NCBI GenBank assembly: GCA_032718475.1
Contig: JAUCBJ010008537.1
Location: forward strand, 1 to 23,133
DNA from: Nemertoderma westbladi
Taxonomy: Eukaryota; Xenacoelomorpha; Nemertodermatida; Nemertodermatidae
Length of the DNA: 23,133 nucleotides
Direction of reading: 5' to 3'
Of the stretch, positions 1 to 9,736 are shown in pieces. The notes under the pieces are model-generated. The model saw only the letters and a program-made list of their open reading frames with translations. It searched no databases and was not told where the DNA came from. Each line of letters opens with the position of its first letter. Within the stretch, counting starts at the first letter, position 1. Made by a program: the position numbers and the translations under genes.

Positions 1-400
1 CAGTGTTTGGGTTAGTTTGGGTTTGTTTGGGTCTAAAAAGTCGAAAAAAATATTTTGATGTATTTTTGTGCAGAATTTTATGCGGTTTCCAAATCCCAAA
101 ACCGTTTGTGAATATCTCTGTTAGTTTTGAAGTTATAGACGTTTTAGTGAACCTTACTCGGCAGAATATTACACCTTTTTGCCAATTTTTGTGAGATTTG
201 GCACCAAAACTACAGTATGTAGCTTTAGAATAATTGAACACTGGTCAGGGGTAAATTGGCACTAGCAGGAATTTCAAACTGTATAATATTACATCATTGG
301 CATATGCTATATATACCAGGTAGGCCTATAGGTAAACAGTATTCATACCGGTAACGGCACATAGTAAAAACGAAGTAGCACAATATTATAATTATATATA
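1..400. other. Non-coding AT-rich stretch, probable left end of the Mutator-like element
   Basis: No supported coding sequence is present. A G/T-rich start with repeated TTTGGGTT words is followed by A/T-rich sequence of the kind seen in transposon subterminal regions. The junction with the 3' end of the LINE on the - strand lies somewhere between about 240 and 430. I cannot place it because the LINE has no clear tail here; the A/T-rich tract at 380-435 is the best candidate. Confidence 0.4.
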
Positions 401-449
401 AATACATAGCATAAAATTAATTAATTTGCTGACCCTACACTACAGACTA

Positions 450-2378
450 CGCTATTCTAGAACAAGGACTACACACTGTATATACCGCACGAAGCAAAGA
501 ATTGTTCGAGTCTGTAACTCGGCCCTTAAGACTGGTACAGCATTTATATATTATATGACAAAACATAGGTATATTTAAGACACCAAAAGTGAGAGACACT
601 GGTTGGCTCATCGTTTGTCAAACGAGGAACCTTAAAAAGTAGCCTAGCACAGTTGTTATAAGCAACCCTCAATTTATCAAAAACACGCTGGGTGTAATTA
701 CGTCGAGCCCATAGACTACAACAATAAATGGGCGTTATATAAGCACGAAAAAGAGCCACTTTAACGGCAGTAGATGCATTACTAAATTTCCTAGCTTGTG
801 TATTACCCCTAGCGTACATTGCATGCATTTGTTTTATAATATCTATGTCATCATCCGTGGATGAACACAGTGTATGACCGAGGTAAACAAAAGAATCAAC
901 GACATCAATAACAGCACCATATAATTTAACATTGGCAGACCGTGTAACCGTGTACGACTTAGGAACAAAATAAATACATTTCGTTTTTTTAATATTGAAT
1001 AATATAGAATGTGAATTAGCAAATACAACTGCCATATTAATTAGTTTTTGTAAACCATAGATTGAGTTGGAAATAATGCACAGATCATCAGCGTATATAA
1101 TATGGTTAATTCTGATTGATCCAATTAGACATCCAGTTCCACTGGCATTTAACTGTGTGCTAAGATCGTCTATGTATACGTTATAGAAGAGGGGGCTTAA
1201 GACCCCGCCCTGTCTAGTGCCATTAGTAACTTGGAATGGTAACGAGATAATACCATCCCAACATACACGAAGCAACTGATTGCGATACCAAAAACGAATT
1301 AACCGTACTATATAAATTGGAATGCCACAATTCAATAATTTATTAAATAGTTTGTAGTGGTTTACACGGTCAAATGCCTTGGAAGCGTCCAGCATACAAA
1401 TGTAAACACAAGAGTTGTTACTGAGATAGTAATTTATAATTTCTTTCAATGTGTAAACACAGGTTTCTGTTCCTAATTTAGACTTGAAACCATACTGATT
1501 ATCATTGGTGCAAAGAAGATCAATGCAACGTTCTAGAATTAATTTCTCAATAATTTTGCTAATTATTGTGGATAGTGCTATACCACGATAATTTTCTTTG
1601 CTTGTAAGATCTCCTGTTCTGTCCTTGACTAATGGTATGATGGTTGAGTTTATCATATAAAGAACCTGTTTTGTTTTCTCAGTTAGTCACCAGGGCTGTA
1701 ATAACTCCAAAAAGAAAACCTATATTTCCTATATTGAGTTTATCATATCATCAGGCATGTATCCATATATCAAAGTTGCATTAATCAACAAAGTTATTGC
1801 ACAAACAAGATTATACCCACAGGCATATATTAAGTGCTTAGCGGTCAACCCGTCAGGACCAGTGGCCTTACCTGTTGAAAGGCCGAGCAAGGAATCAAGC
1901 ACTTCTTTGTAGGATACACGATTTATATTTATATTTGTAGCCTTGTCTAAAATACTATTTACATAACTACTATTTGTATCGTCTTTTACGCAATTAAATA
2001 AATCATTAAAATGCTCCTTCCACATATTTGTAATATTCTTAGCACCAATTTCATTACCAATTCTATTTGGTAATGGGGCCTTATTAGAACTGTGGCTACT
2101 TACTTGTGACCAAAAATTCTTAGTATTTGCATTCGATATTAAGGCATCCGCCATTTTATCTTGTTTAATTTGAGACTCGTTTTTCTTACACTGTCTCATT
2201 GCCCGTTTATACCGAGCCTTGGTGCGTAGATACTCATGAAACACAGAACCTTGGCGGGGTGAGCCGCAGTTACGCCAAAGTTTGAATGCCGATAAGGACT
2301 GTTTGTATTGGTCCTTAACTACATCATTCCATCCTAGTACATGGCTATGGCGGTTGCCTTGGTTATCGCTACTAGTAT
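450..2378 (-). pseudogene. LINE copy A ORF2, reverse transcriptase and C-terminal region
   Basis: After the linker (GWNDVVKDQY, KLWRNCGSPRQG) the fingers region reads GKATGPDGLTAKHL. The palm follows with KENYRGIALS, QYGFKSKLGTE, the motif A region MLDASKAFDRVNH, motif B NGTRQGGVLSPLFYNVYIDDL and the catalytic YADD of motif C, then FVYLGHTLCSS and the thumb/C-terminal part PIYCCSLWAR. The frame is interrupted by a 75-bp insertion at 1659-1733. It shifts again at about 560, after which a NSLLRAV segment matches the C-terminus of copy D, so coding homology ends near 450 rather than at the first stop (544). No RNase H domain is visible. The catalytic residues are intact, but the copy cannot make a full protein. 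Confidence 0.85.
1644..1748. repeat. 15-bp direct repeats flanking a 75-bp insertion in LINE A ORF2
   Basis: The word TTGAGTTTATCATAT occurs at 1644-1658 and again at 1734-1748. Between them lie 75 bases (1659-1733) that are foreign to the reverse transcriptase. One repeat copy encodes the expected MINS residues and the other repeats them. This is what a small insertion with a 15-bp target duplication looks like; polymerase slippage with filler DNA is the alternative. Confidence 0.65.
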
Positions 2379-2380
2379 GT

Positions 2381-3348
2381 TTAATTAATATACGTCTTAC
2401 TAGAATCAGCTAAAATTGTCACCAAAGTTGAATACAACTTGTCAATATCTGAATTATGTGAAAAAGAAATATTATGTTCATTAAGTAAAAAACTACCAAT
2501 AGCTTCATTTACATAATTAGAATATTCATGGACCTTACTGGATTGATGTTCCCAGTCAAAATTAACCGGAGGTTTCGTATTAGTTACATCATCAATATTG
2601 CTGTCCATAAATAATGGCGCAATCGTCGAAGCAATGCCAATATGCAGTGGCATATGATCCGATACAGTTGCGTCATATATAACCTTTATAGAGTCAATTA
2701 AACAGGTTGGCGTACTAATTACGTGATCAAGCCACGAGGTCGATCCGTGTGCGTCATTCATGTAAAAGTATCAATAGGCAATGTACACACATCACTAATA
2801 GTTAAATTTAAAGTTAAACACCAGCGAGATAACTCGGTTTATATTTCTCGAGTAGGGTCAGCATTAAAATCGCCAACTAGACAACAGTGAGAATATTTTT
2901 CAGTTTGGATAATATTGGTTATCTTACCTAAACAATCAAAATATAGATCTCGATTCTCGGCACAATCATAAGGAAGATATCCATTAACAACAAGTAATAT
3001 CTCACCGTTGTCCAATTTGACTCTGGCACCACAAACTCTACAATCAGGATCACCAAAATCAACAACTTCAATAGCATGGGCTATACTTTTACGATACAAA
3101 ACGGCTAAACCTCCAACTGGTCTGCCGCGTAGCAAACCAGTGGAGTAATCTGTAGGTGAAAACCCACGCGCTAAAAAATCAGAGTGCAAGTTCGATAAAA
3201 ACGATAACTCTTGTTTTGGAAGTAATGTTTCCTGAAGAAGTAAAATATCGCAACTATTACACAGCTCCTTTACTACGGACTGTGACTCCGCAGTGCGAAC
3301 TGAATTGCAATTATAACTTTTCAAATTAATAATATTGTTGTTAGCCAT
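2381..3348 (-). pseudogene. LINE copy A ORF2, endonuclease domain (APE-like)
   Basis: From the ATG at 3348 the frame reads an exonuclease-endonuclease-phosphatase fold: an early SYNCNSVR strand, the metal-binding glutamate in LLLQETLL, GGLAVLYRKS, VNGYLP, and GDFNADP. A TAA at 2839-2841 breaks the frame right after this motif. Coding continues in the same frame and then shifts by one near 2765. The next piece carries WLDHVIS and the terminal SDHMPL motif, whose Asp-His pair is catalytic in this family. Another frame change lies at about 2381-2385, leading into the reverse transcriptase linker. In active relatives this domain nicks the target to prime reverse transcription. The copy is dead, although its active-site residues are still legible. 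Confidence 0.8.
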
Positions 3349-3525
3349 TTTATTGTTATCCGTATAAAAATATAATTAATTAGGCTATAAATACTAGGGT
3401 GTCTATATACTATATAAATATATATATTATTTAATATCAACACAATATTCATTAAAACAATACCTTGGGGTTTGGGTATTACAATAAAATAAATTAAAAT
3501 TAAACAATTATTATACCAGCAATAA
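3349..3525 (-). other. AT-rich spacer between ORF1 and ORF2 of LINE A
   Basis: This 177-bp A/T-rich stretch with TATA/ATAT runs and no coding potential lies between the ORF1 stop and the ORF2 start. Such spacers are normal in two-ORF LINEs. Confidence 0.6.
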
Positions 3526-4935
3526 TTATTCAGACAAACTGACCGTGTCCGACGTTAGAACTGGTACCGGGCTGGATGGAAGAGTTGATGACTTCGAAGC
3601 AGGAGGGGACTGCCACCCGTTATTGTTTATTATACGTTTAGACGGAGACTCAGCAGTGATATTGCCTGATTCTAGACGCTTCTTAGGAGGGAAGTACAAG
3701 TTTATCATGGAGTTAACTGGCCAGGTGTTAGGATCCAATAGATTGTCGCGGTCGCCTGCCTTACAGGTGATGATGAATGATGATTGACCCTTGCGTGATG
3801 TCGGTGCCTTCTCACATTCAATATCCACGCTGAGTGATTCTTTAATGAAGTTAACAATAGTATCGGGTTCAACTCCGGATCCGCAACCAACTAGATATAA
3901 TTTCCTTACTGGTTGCACCGTAGGGAACGCTGAAGATTGAGCTGATCCTCTAGTAAACTGTCGACGAGACGGACGCTTAATACGATTTGAGTTTTCGATA
4001 ATCGCACTCCCACGCCGAACCGTACCATCAGATACCTCCCGACCGTCGCGCGGAGGTTTAGATCATATTGCTGGCCGATGCCTACCATCAGTACCAACAA
4101 GATGAAAGGCTCGATTATCCGAAGGGACCTGAGACTGACTGGGTAGAGCGGATGGCCCAGTAGTCAGCACCGGAGTTGCAGCAACAGCAGCCCAGCTGGT
4201 CCAATCTCCACGAGCAGCATTACCAGTACGTCGCACAGGTAAATCATTAGGCATACTGCTGGTAATAGGTCCAGTTGCAGAGGGCGGTTCCTCTGTTGGA
4301 TTACTGGATATTGGTATAACGCTAATGTCCAAGATACTATCATCAGTGGACCGAGCACTGGTAGACGTATCTGAAACTATGGTACCGGCAGGTCTGCTAA
4401 CACTAACCTCCCGCCCACCAGTACCTGTATCCGCGTAATGCGTCTGTCTCTGGCATTGTAAGTCAGAACAGATTGACTCAACTACTGCAAGACGGTCCTG
4501 TAGTATGCCTACCGACCTGATTAGAATTGCCACATCTGCATCACATATGGAGAATGGTGGAAGAGCCGATAGATCATCCGGTATAAATTCCACATCATCA
4601 CGATCACGAAGCTCTACAAAAGCAGGGTAATCAAACACGTCTAACATATCTATAAGGATATTCTTCCGCAGCAAATCGCCACTCATCCGCGACTTCCAGA
4701 AGCTTTGTTTATGTTTTCCCCTGTCCGAGTCAGGGATTAGCCCCAACAAAACACTCTTTGCTTCGCGGAACTTGGTATCCGTGAATTTTGGCCATGGTTG
4801 TGCCATTGATATAATACTATCCCGGGTTAATCCCTTTACGTGAGATGCCCAGATATACGCCAGAATGTCGTTTCTAATATGGCTGCAGTGGGGCCGTTTA
4901 CAATCCTCAGCCATGTCCTGCAAGACGTTATACAT
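3526..4935 (-). pseudogene. LINE copy A ORF1 protein (RNA-binding/chaperone type), one in-frame stop
   Basis: One reading frame of 470 codons runs from the ATG at 4935 to the TAA at 3526 and is broken only by a TGA at 4063-4065, after codon 290. A second ATG seven codons in could equally be the start. The N-terminal half carries HCSHIRNDILAYIW-type sequence and the middle is rich in Ser, Thr and Pro. The C-terminal part (from about 3918) has the compact alpha/beta pattern seen in CR1-like ORF1 proteins: a KLYLVGCGSG strand, SSFIITCKA, then the WP...LYFPPKKR ending. In the family this protein binds element RNA in a ribonucleoprotein; that role is inferred. I see no CCHC knuckle. Preservation is much better than in ORF2. 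Confidence 0.7.
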
Positions 4936-4987
4936 AAATGTTCAGGTATTCCGCAGCGTACCGGCAACTGGTCAGCAGTGAGTCAGT

Positions 4988-5085
4988 ATCTCTGTAAGCA
5001 GTATAGCAGTACAGCAGTATAGCAGTACAGCAGTATTGCAGTACAGCCTCTGTTATATCAGTCAGTCAGTACTGGTACTAAGTTT
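4988..5085. repeat. CAGTA/GCAGTA simple repeat in the LINE A leader
   Basis: Alternating AGCAGTATAGCAGTACAG words run at about 4994-5044, followed by CAGTCAGTCAGTACTGGTAC at about 5061-5080. On the LINE strand these read as TACTG repeats just upstream of ORF1. They may be the 5' untranslated region or the insertion-site flank. Confidence 0.6.
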
Positions 5086-5182
5086 GTCTAAGTTTGTAAT
5101 GTTGGTTTATTTTAGCTGTTTAAATTATTACTATAAACAATTATATTATATGACGATTACAGTATATTGACTATTATAAACA

Positions 5183-6868
5183 ATGCCAAGACAACTATTG
5201 AGCATCTGTAATAGAAAACGACCATTTCGAGGTAACCAATACAGGAAACCAATTAGATCTGCTTCATCTCGTAAAATTATGCGAATTGCTAATAGGCCTA
5301 ATACCAGTAACAGGGACAGCTATCTATTAATGCACATGGCCAGCTTATCTAATGCTATTTCATCAATAGCAGTTTGTAATAGCTGCAAGGAAGGAGTGAT
5401 ACAGATGAGTGTAACGGAATTCGTCGCAGGTTTAGCTGTGGAATGTCTTCTGAAATGCAATACGTGTAGTGTAGCAGGAGAGAATCATTCATGTCATCAC
5501 CCAAAACTAGCGCAAATACCAAGATATACGATGTGAATATGAGAAGTGTATATGCTGCCCGGTGTGTCAGTATGGACAAGGAGAGTGCCGATACATTTTC
5601 TGCCATTATGGGTCTACCTATTTTTATTTCCGTAGCCTCGTTTTCATCATATAACCGTATTATAAAATCTAGTGTTCAAGATATATCAGTTACATCAATG
5701 AAGAATGCAGCTGTTGCAGCCGTAAAGGAGAATGGTAGTAAAGACATATGTGTTAGTCTTGACAGCACATGGCAAAAACGGGGACATAAGTCACTGAATG
5801 GGGTTGTTAGTGCGATTTCCATAGATACTGGACGTGTTCTAGATGTGCAATGTTTTTCTAAGTACTGTCAAGGATGTACATATATTTCACATATAAAAGA
5901 AATCAGTGAAAAACAGAAAGCCATTGAAAACCATAAGAACGTCTGCCTGAAGAACCACAGTGATTCAAGTGGTAGCATGGAGGTAGCCGGTGCTGCAGTA
6001 GCGATTTTTGGTCGTTCTCTTAGTGATAGAAAAGTTCGCTATACGAAGTACCTTGGCGATGGGGATAGCGGGAGCTTCAAAGCCGTAGAGATGTCGAAGC
6101 CATATGGTAAAACCGCTGTGGTGAAACTCGAATGTGTAGGCCACATTCAAAAACGGCTGGGGTGCCGTTTGAGAAAACTGAAGGCATCCATGAAGGGAAA
6201 GAAATTATCAGATAAGACATCTTTCGGTGGTCGAGGTAGGCTTACCGATGCAATCATTGATAAACTGCAGGGTTATTACGGTGCTGCTATCCGTGCTAAT
6301 ACAGAGTCTGTTGATAAAATGAAAAAAGCAGTTTGGGCTGCCTATTACCACAAGATTTAAACAAACAAAAGTCCGCATCATGGTTTGTGCCCTAAAACTC
6401 CAGATACATGGTGCAAGTATAATAGGGAAGGCCCTTCGTATAACCATAAGAACAGTGTCCCTCTGGCCATAATGGAACTAATAAAACCAAACTCAACCTT
6501 CACTTCTTGCAAAATGCCTACATGGGACAACCCAAAACAACAATGAGAGTCTAAACAATATGATCTGGAAGCGCTGCCCAAAGCGAGTATTTGTTAGTGG
6601 TACTGTTCTTGCTATTGGGGTTTTTGATGCTGTCATTTGCTTCAATGAAGGTAACTGTGGACGAATTAATGTTTTGAAACACCTTGGTTGTGTTGTTGGT
6701 AGCAACTGTTATGTTGGTTTTGACAAGCTGGATCAGAGGAGAATTGCTAGATCAGAGAGGGAAGTCACCGACATTGCAAAGGATGCTAGGGTCTCACAGC
6801 GGCATAAATATAAGCGGCAGAAGGAGTCAGATGATGAAGATCCACAGTATGGACCTGGAGAATTTTGA
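5183..6868 (+). pseudogene. Mutator-like transposase, multiply frameshifted
   Basis: The sequence matches the Mutator-like transposase domain family spread widely in invertebrate genomes. The ATG at 5183 opens a basic N-terminal segment with a zinc-binding-like pattern (VCNSCKEG, KCNTC). Near 5490 the frame changes. The next part (5491-6357) holds YDVNMRSVYA, the core CVSLDSTWQKRGH...LNGVV, GRVLDVQCFSKYC, YLGDGDS and KLECVGHIQKR, which carry the conserved acidic residues, then GGRGRLTD and KKAVWAAYYHK. After a stop at 6358 another frame (about 6370-6545) encodes HGLCPKTPDTWCKYN. A last frame (6560-6868) encodes MIWKRCPKRVFVSG. The full family length of around 550 residues is present, but in at least four frames. 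In active relatives it cuts and pastes the element. It is a relic, not a functional gene. Confidence 0.85.
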
Positions 6869-7525
6869 AATATTGGTATCGTGATATTAATTTAATAATG
6901 AATTATTACAAAATATTTAAAAAAATTATAAAAAAATTTAAAAATATTTTTTTTTAATTTTTTTCACTTTTTTTCTTCAAGTTTGGTCTCAGGACAGAAA
7001 TATTTTCAGTTTTTTATATTTGTAGATATCACCACCAATTTCCCTGATGTTATAAACGTCAAAATTGTTAAAATTTGATTAAAATCACACTAACTAGAAA
7101 TAAAAAAGCGGGAAAATTTGGCAGGTAGCTTTAAATGTGTTTTTCTCAGAACCGTTTTTTTTAGAAATTTTCAAACTTTAGGTACACTTTTCTCGAGAAT
7201 GGCTGGATGAAATTGGGTGAAATTTTCTGGGAAGGGAGCCAGACAACACCCTCAAACATGGTAGCAAACTTATCTGCGAAACTGCTCTTTCAGACATGTT
7301 AGCAATATATATGTATGTTAAAACCGTGTTTTTTTTTAATTTTTAAATAAATTTTTGTGAAAAAATCACAAAAAACGCTATAGTTTCCTTAAATATTAAC
7401 CTATTTTGCTACCACGTCTTACAGAGAGTGGTATAATTACCGTATTAAATTTTCAGACCAAACGACCAATCCAATCCCGAGAAAAATGTACCTAAAGTTT
7501 GAAAGGGATTTGTATGGAAAAATAC
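6869..7525. other. AT-rich 3' region of the Mutator-like element with an inverted pair
   Basis: I find no coding sequence over about 650 bp. A/T homopolymer-rich sequence includes two arms that are near reverse complements: 7168-7202 (around TCAAACTTTAGGTACACTTT) and 7474-7506. They could fold into a hairpin with a ~270-base loop. The position just inside the presumed right end suggests a subterminal part of the transposon. Confidence 0.5.
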
Positions 7526-7537
7526 AACCCAAACACT

Positions 7538-7733
7538 AATTTCAGACTCGAGGCTGCTAATATCGAAATCATATTGTTGATTGAACAACCCAGAATAGAT
7601 GGACGCAAATTTATCCGAAATAAGTTTGGAATCAGTTAAACCATCAATACTAGATGAAGGGGGCAAGGGAGCTCCACGCATCTTTTTAATTTCGGTGAAT
7701 ATAGAACTATTACTATTAAGGCAAGTTTGTATA
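7538..7733 (-). pseudogene. LINE ORF2 scrap (linker between endonuclease and reverse transcriptase)
   Basis: On the - strand, codons give SIFTEIKKMRGAPLPP, then SIDGLTDSKLISDKFASIY and SGLFNQQYDFDISSLES. This resembles the linker before the reverse transcriptase of CR1/L2-like and related LINEs (pattern FW-x-E-[IV]-K-[KR]-x-[KR]-G ... F-x-x-[IL]-[YF]). It is interrupted on one side by the presumed Mutator end (7537) and on the other by the TA-flanked element at 7736. It differs clearly from copies A and D, so it is another subfamily. Confidence 0.6.
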
Positions 7734-7735
7734 TA

Positions 7736-7970
7736 CCGGGTGTTCCATAATGATTGCCCCCACCTGGCCAGCCGAAACTGTCAGACCTACACTTTAGTGT
7801 AATATACCATTCGAAAGAGAATTTAATTCTGAGCTTACATGCAAAAGTTTAGGGTCCAATACGAAAGTATAAAAATTTTATAGGCAATTCTTTAAACCTA
7901 TCTTACATTTCAATATTTGTGATTTAATCACAATTAAAAAAAAATATAACTTATCCAGCGTTAGGCATCA
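7736..7970 (+). repeat. Left terminal inverted repeat of the mariner-like element
   Basis: It runs from CCGGGTGTTCC to the inner edge TTATCCAGCGTTAGGCATCA, whose reverse complement lies at 8313-8332. Small indels and substitutions separate it from the right arm. Confidence 0.8.
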
Positions 7971-8109
7971 GCTTTGCAGGTTGCAGCCCTGTTTAAACAG
8001 TTATTACGGCCTGACTTTTTCTGTATTGCAATATATTACAGTATTAAGTTACCGGTATTAGTGTTTCTTTGGTAATTTTACTGAATTAGGCCTAACAGAA
8101 GTAATTAAA

Positions 8110-8322
8110 ATGACAAGTTCCAGTGCAATCTTCGATGACTCTGAAGAAAAACGTAAGGTTGACAGGATCAGAGATGTTACTTTTAGATAGGGTCGTGATT
8201 CTGTGACATAATCAAACTGAACTCAAACCAAAACGGCACTTTTAAGGACCTACATCCTTTGCCACTATCGAGGAGCTCCCCGTGCTGCAAAGGGGAAACA
8301 TGGCTGTAAATCTGATGCCTAA
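8110..8322 (+). pseudogene. Remnant ends of a transposase inside the mariner-like element
   Basis: An ATG at 8110 opens 26 residues beginning MTSSSAIFDDSEEKRK and ending at a TAG at 8188. From 8245 a second scrap reads YILCHYRGAPRAAKGK and ends at a TAA (8320-8322) that falls inside the right inverted repeat. The pattern fits a transposase gene whose middle was deleted, leaving the start and the tail. The scraps are too short to assign to a family. Confidence 0.35.
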
Positions 8323-8535
8323 CGCTGGATAAATTATATTTTTTTTAATTGTGATTAAATAAAAAATATTGAAAAATAAAATTAGTTTAAAGAATAGCCT
8401 ATAAAATTTTTATACTTTTGTATTGGACCCTGCATTTTTGCATGCAATGCAATTTTTGCATTTGCACACTAAGGTGCATGTCTGACAGTTTTGGCTGGCC
8501 AGGGGGGGGGGGGGGAATCATTATGGAACACCCGG
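8313..8535 (-). repeat. Right terminal inverted repeat of the mariner-like element, with a 14-G run
   Basis: This is the mirror image of 7736-7970. At 8502-8515 it holds 14 consecutive G where the left arm has only CCCCC-A-CC, so the tract has expanded by slippage in this arm. Confidence 0.8.
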
Positions 8536-8689
8536 TAGATGTTATCCAAGAATTAAGTAAGGTCACAAGCTGGGTGACATGCGGCCATCAGTTAGTCATT
8601 GCAGGAGGTATAATTCTCCTCACATGAAGTATTTTCCTTGAACACTAAAGCGATGTTTGATGATTTCAACTCTAAGCACCCAAACTACT

Positions 8690-9255
8690 GGTGTATTTAA
8701 CTGTACAGGAAAACTCTCAACTCAGGAAGTTTTGCAAGCCAAATTCTGATAAATGTTGAACTTGTTTGGAAAACGCTCTAAAATAATTATATCGTTGGAT
8801 GAACAAACTGCAAAAGAATATAGACATCACTTAGATATGGCATCTCTAGCTCAATGAATATAGACACTAACATCCAGTTTAAACAAACTGCCGCTTATGC
8901 TATGGAAGGTTCTGCTACTGCCCTACACTACATGCTCCTTGTTAAAGAGGCTTTTTTTCCTCAGCAAGTAATTTTTAATGAGAAATTTGCACGATTAAAC
9001 TGGCTAAAACAGTGAAGTTGACAATTATTGTGTCGTATGGTATGAAGCCATGAAGTCATGAGAAAAGACCAAGATATAGATAATTTCATATTCTGGTTAG
9101 ACAACTGTACTAATCAAAACAAAAACTGGATACTATTCACAGCAATCATGACCGCTCTTCACCAAGAAATGGCACCAAAATCGATAACATTAAAATACCT
9201 GATGAAAGGGCACACTCATATGGTGGCTGATGGTGGTCATGGAAATATCGACTAA
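8690..9255 (+). pseudogene. DUF7869-type protein, degenerate
   Basis: The clearest part is at 9058-9255, which reads FIFWLDNCTNQNKNWILFTA and then LKYLMKGHTHMVADGGHGNI. This is the WLDNC-x-x-QNKNW ... GHT-x-M-x-AD pattern of the DUF7869 domain, common in invertebrate, transposon-associated proteins and thought to be nuclease/transposase-like. Upstream, in shifted frames, VVWYEA (about 9030) and PQQVIFNEKFA (about 8960) are at the expected positions, and SLDEQTAKEYRHHLDMAS (about 8800) fits the helical region before it. Stops and frame changes separate all the parts. Function is unknown in the family and absent here. Confidence 0.6.
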
Positions 9256-9736
9256 AGTTATTATTACGGAGTGAAAAAATAATTTTCTGACCAAAATCTT
9301 TTTATTGAATTTCATAGCGCAAAATTGTATTAGCTTTTAAAAAAAATTAAGTCCTAATTAAATTCAATCATGCATTAAAAAGTTATAAACATTTGAGTGA
9401 AGGGCACTCCTGACATTTTGTACCGGTAGCAGTACAAGTACCATTACAAGTGCCAGTACAAGTACCACTACTAGTAAAAGTAACGGTGCCAGTACAAGTA
9501 CCAGTACAAGCCTTACAAACCTTACACCCCACTTACACTACAGTAGACTGACCTGAGATGTAGCAAGGTACTGGTTAGCAGTAAACAGCTGAACAGCAGT
9601 AAAGTAGCACGACAGGCAGACACAACACATGGTACGATATTATTGGTTATATCCAAGATTATTATATTTATATATATTATATTAATAATTATTATTACAG
9701 GTTAAATATTGGTATTGTTTTATACCAATTCTAACC
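9256..9736. other. Non-coding stretch with simple repeats, leader of the R2-type retroelement
   Basis: AT-rich sequence, then a CAGTAC/GTACCA-type tract (about 9421-9522), then CAGCAGTAAACAGC-type words (9575-9600) and an AT-rich stretch up to the ATG at 9737. No gene is visible. The left boundary of the retroelement probably lies at the right edge of the CAGTAC tract. Confidence 0.45.
9421..9522. repeat. Degenerate CAGTACAAGTAC simple repeat, left of the retroelement
   Basis: Imperfect copies of CAGTACAAGTACCA occur over about 100 bp. The same words recur at 15079-15172, on the far side of the retroelement. Confidence 0.7.

Larger units (their letters stand above)
400..5090 (-). mobile_element. 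LINE copy A, CR1/L2-like non-LTR retrotransposon, nearly full length
   Basis: Read on the - strand, the order is: a leader with CAGTA-type simple repeats (about 4988-5085), ORF1 (4935 to 3526), a 177-bp AT-rich spacer, then ORF2 with an apurinic-type endonuclease (from 3348) and a reverse transcriptase ending around 450. This two-ORF plan, the ORF1 C-terminal domain ending in a PPKKR motif and the SDHMPL endonuclease motif fit the CR1/L2-type group. LINE copy D (17767-21099) belongs to the same broad family. Copy A is inactive: ORF1 has one in-frame stop, and ORF2 has a stop, several frame changes and a 75-bp insertion. Both outer boundaries are approximate. It appears to have inserted into a Mutator-like transposon. 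Confidence 0.8.
2..7537 (+). mobile_element. Mutator-like DNA transposon, degenerate, with a LINE nested inside
   Basis: The transposase pseudogene at 5183-6868 defines the element. Its ends are an inference. The 12 bases AGTGTTTGGGTT at 2-13 recur as the reverse complement at 7526-7537, which is the arrangement expected of short terminal inverted repeats. The right copy sits exactly where a LINE scrap resumes (7538 onward). If both ends are right, the original element was about 2.8 kb, and the 4.7-kb LINE on the - strand (about 400-5090) later inserted between the left end and the transposase. The left flank lies outside the window, so the target duplication (usually about 9 bp in Mutator elements) cannot be checked. 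The transposase call is solid; the ends are tentative. Confidence 0.4.
7736..8535. mobile_element. Tc1/mariner-like non-autonomous element, 800 bp, long inverted repeats
   Basis: The left end CCGGGTGTTCCATAATGATT and the right end (reverse complement, ending ATCATTATGGAACACCCGG) are mirror images, flanked by TA on each side (7734-7735 and 8536-8537). That is the target duplication of the IS630/Tc1/mariner group. The inverted repeats extend about 235 and 223 bp, with moderate divergence. The ~340-bp interior keeps only two short coding scraps (8110-8190 and 8245-8322), so this is an internally deleted, non-autonomous copy. Movement would depend on a related transposase elsewhere. The superfamily is inferred from the TA flanks and end sequence only. 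Confidence 0.8.

Noticed and set aside
5355-6705. - strand open frames opposite the Mutator-like transposase
   Set aside because: They overlap conserved transposase motifs on the + strand and have no domain of their own.
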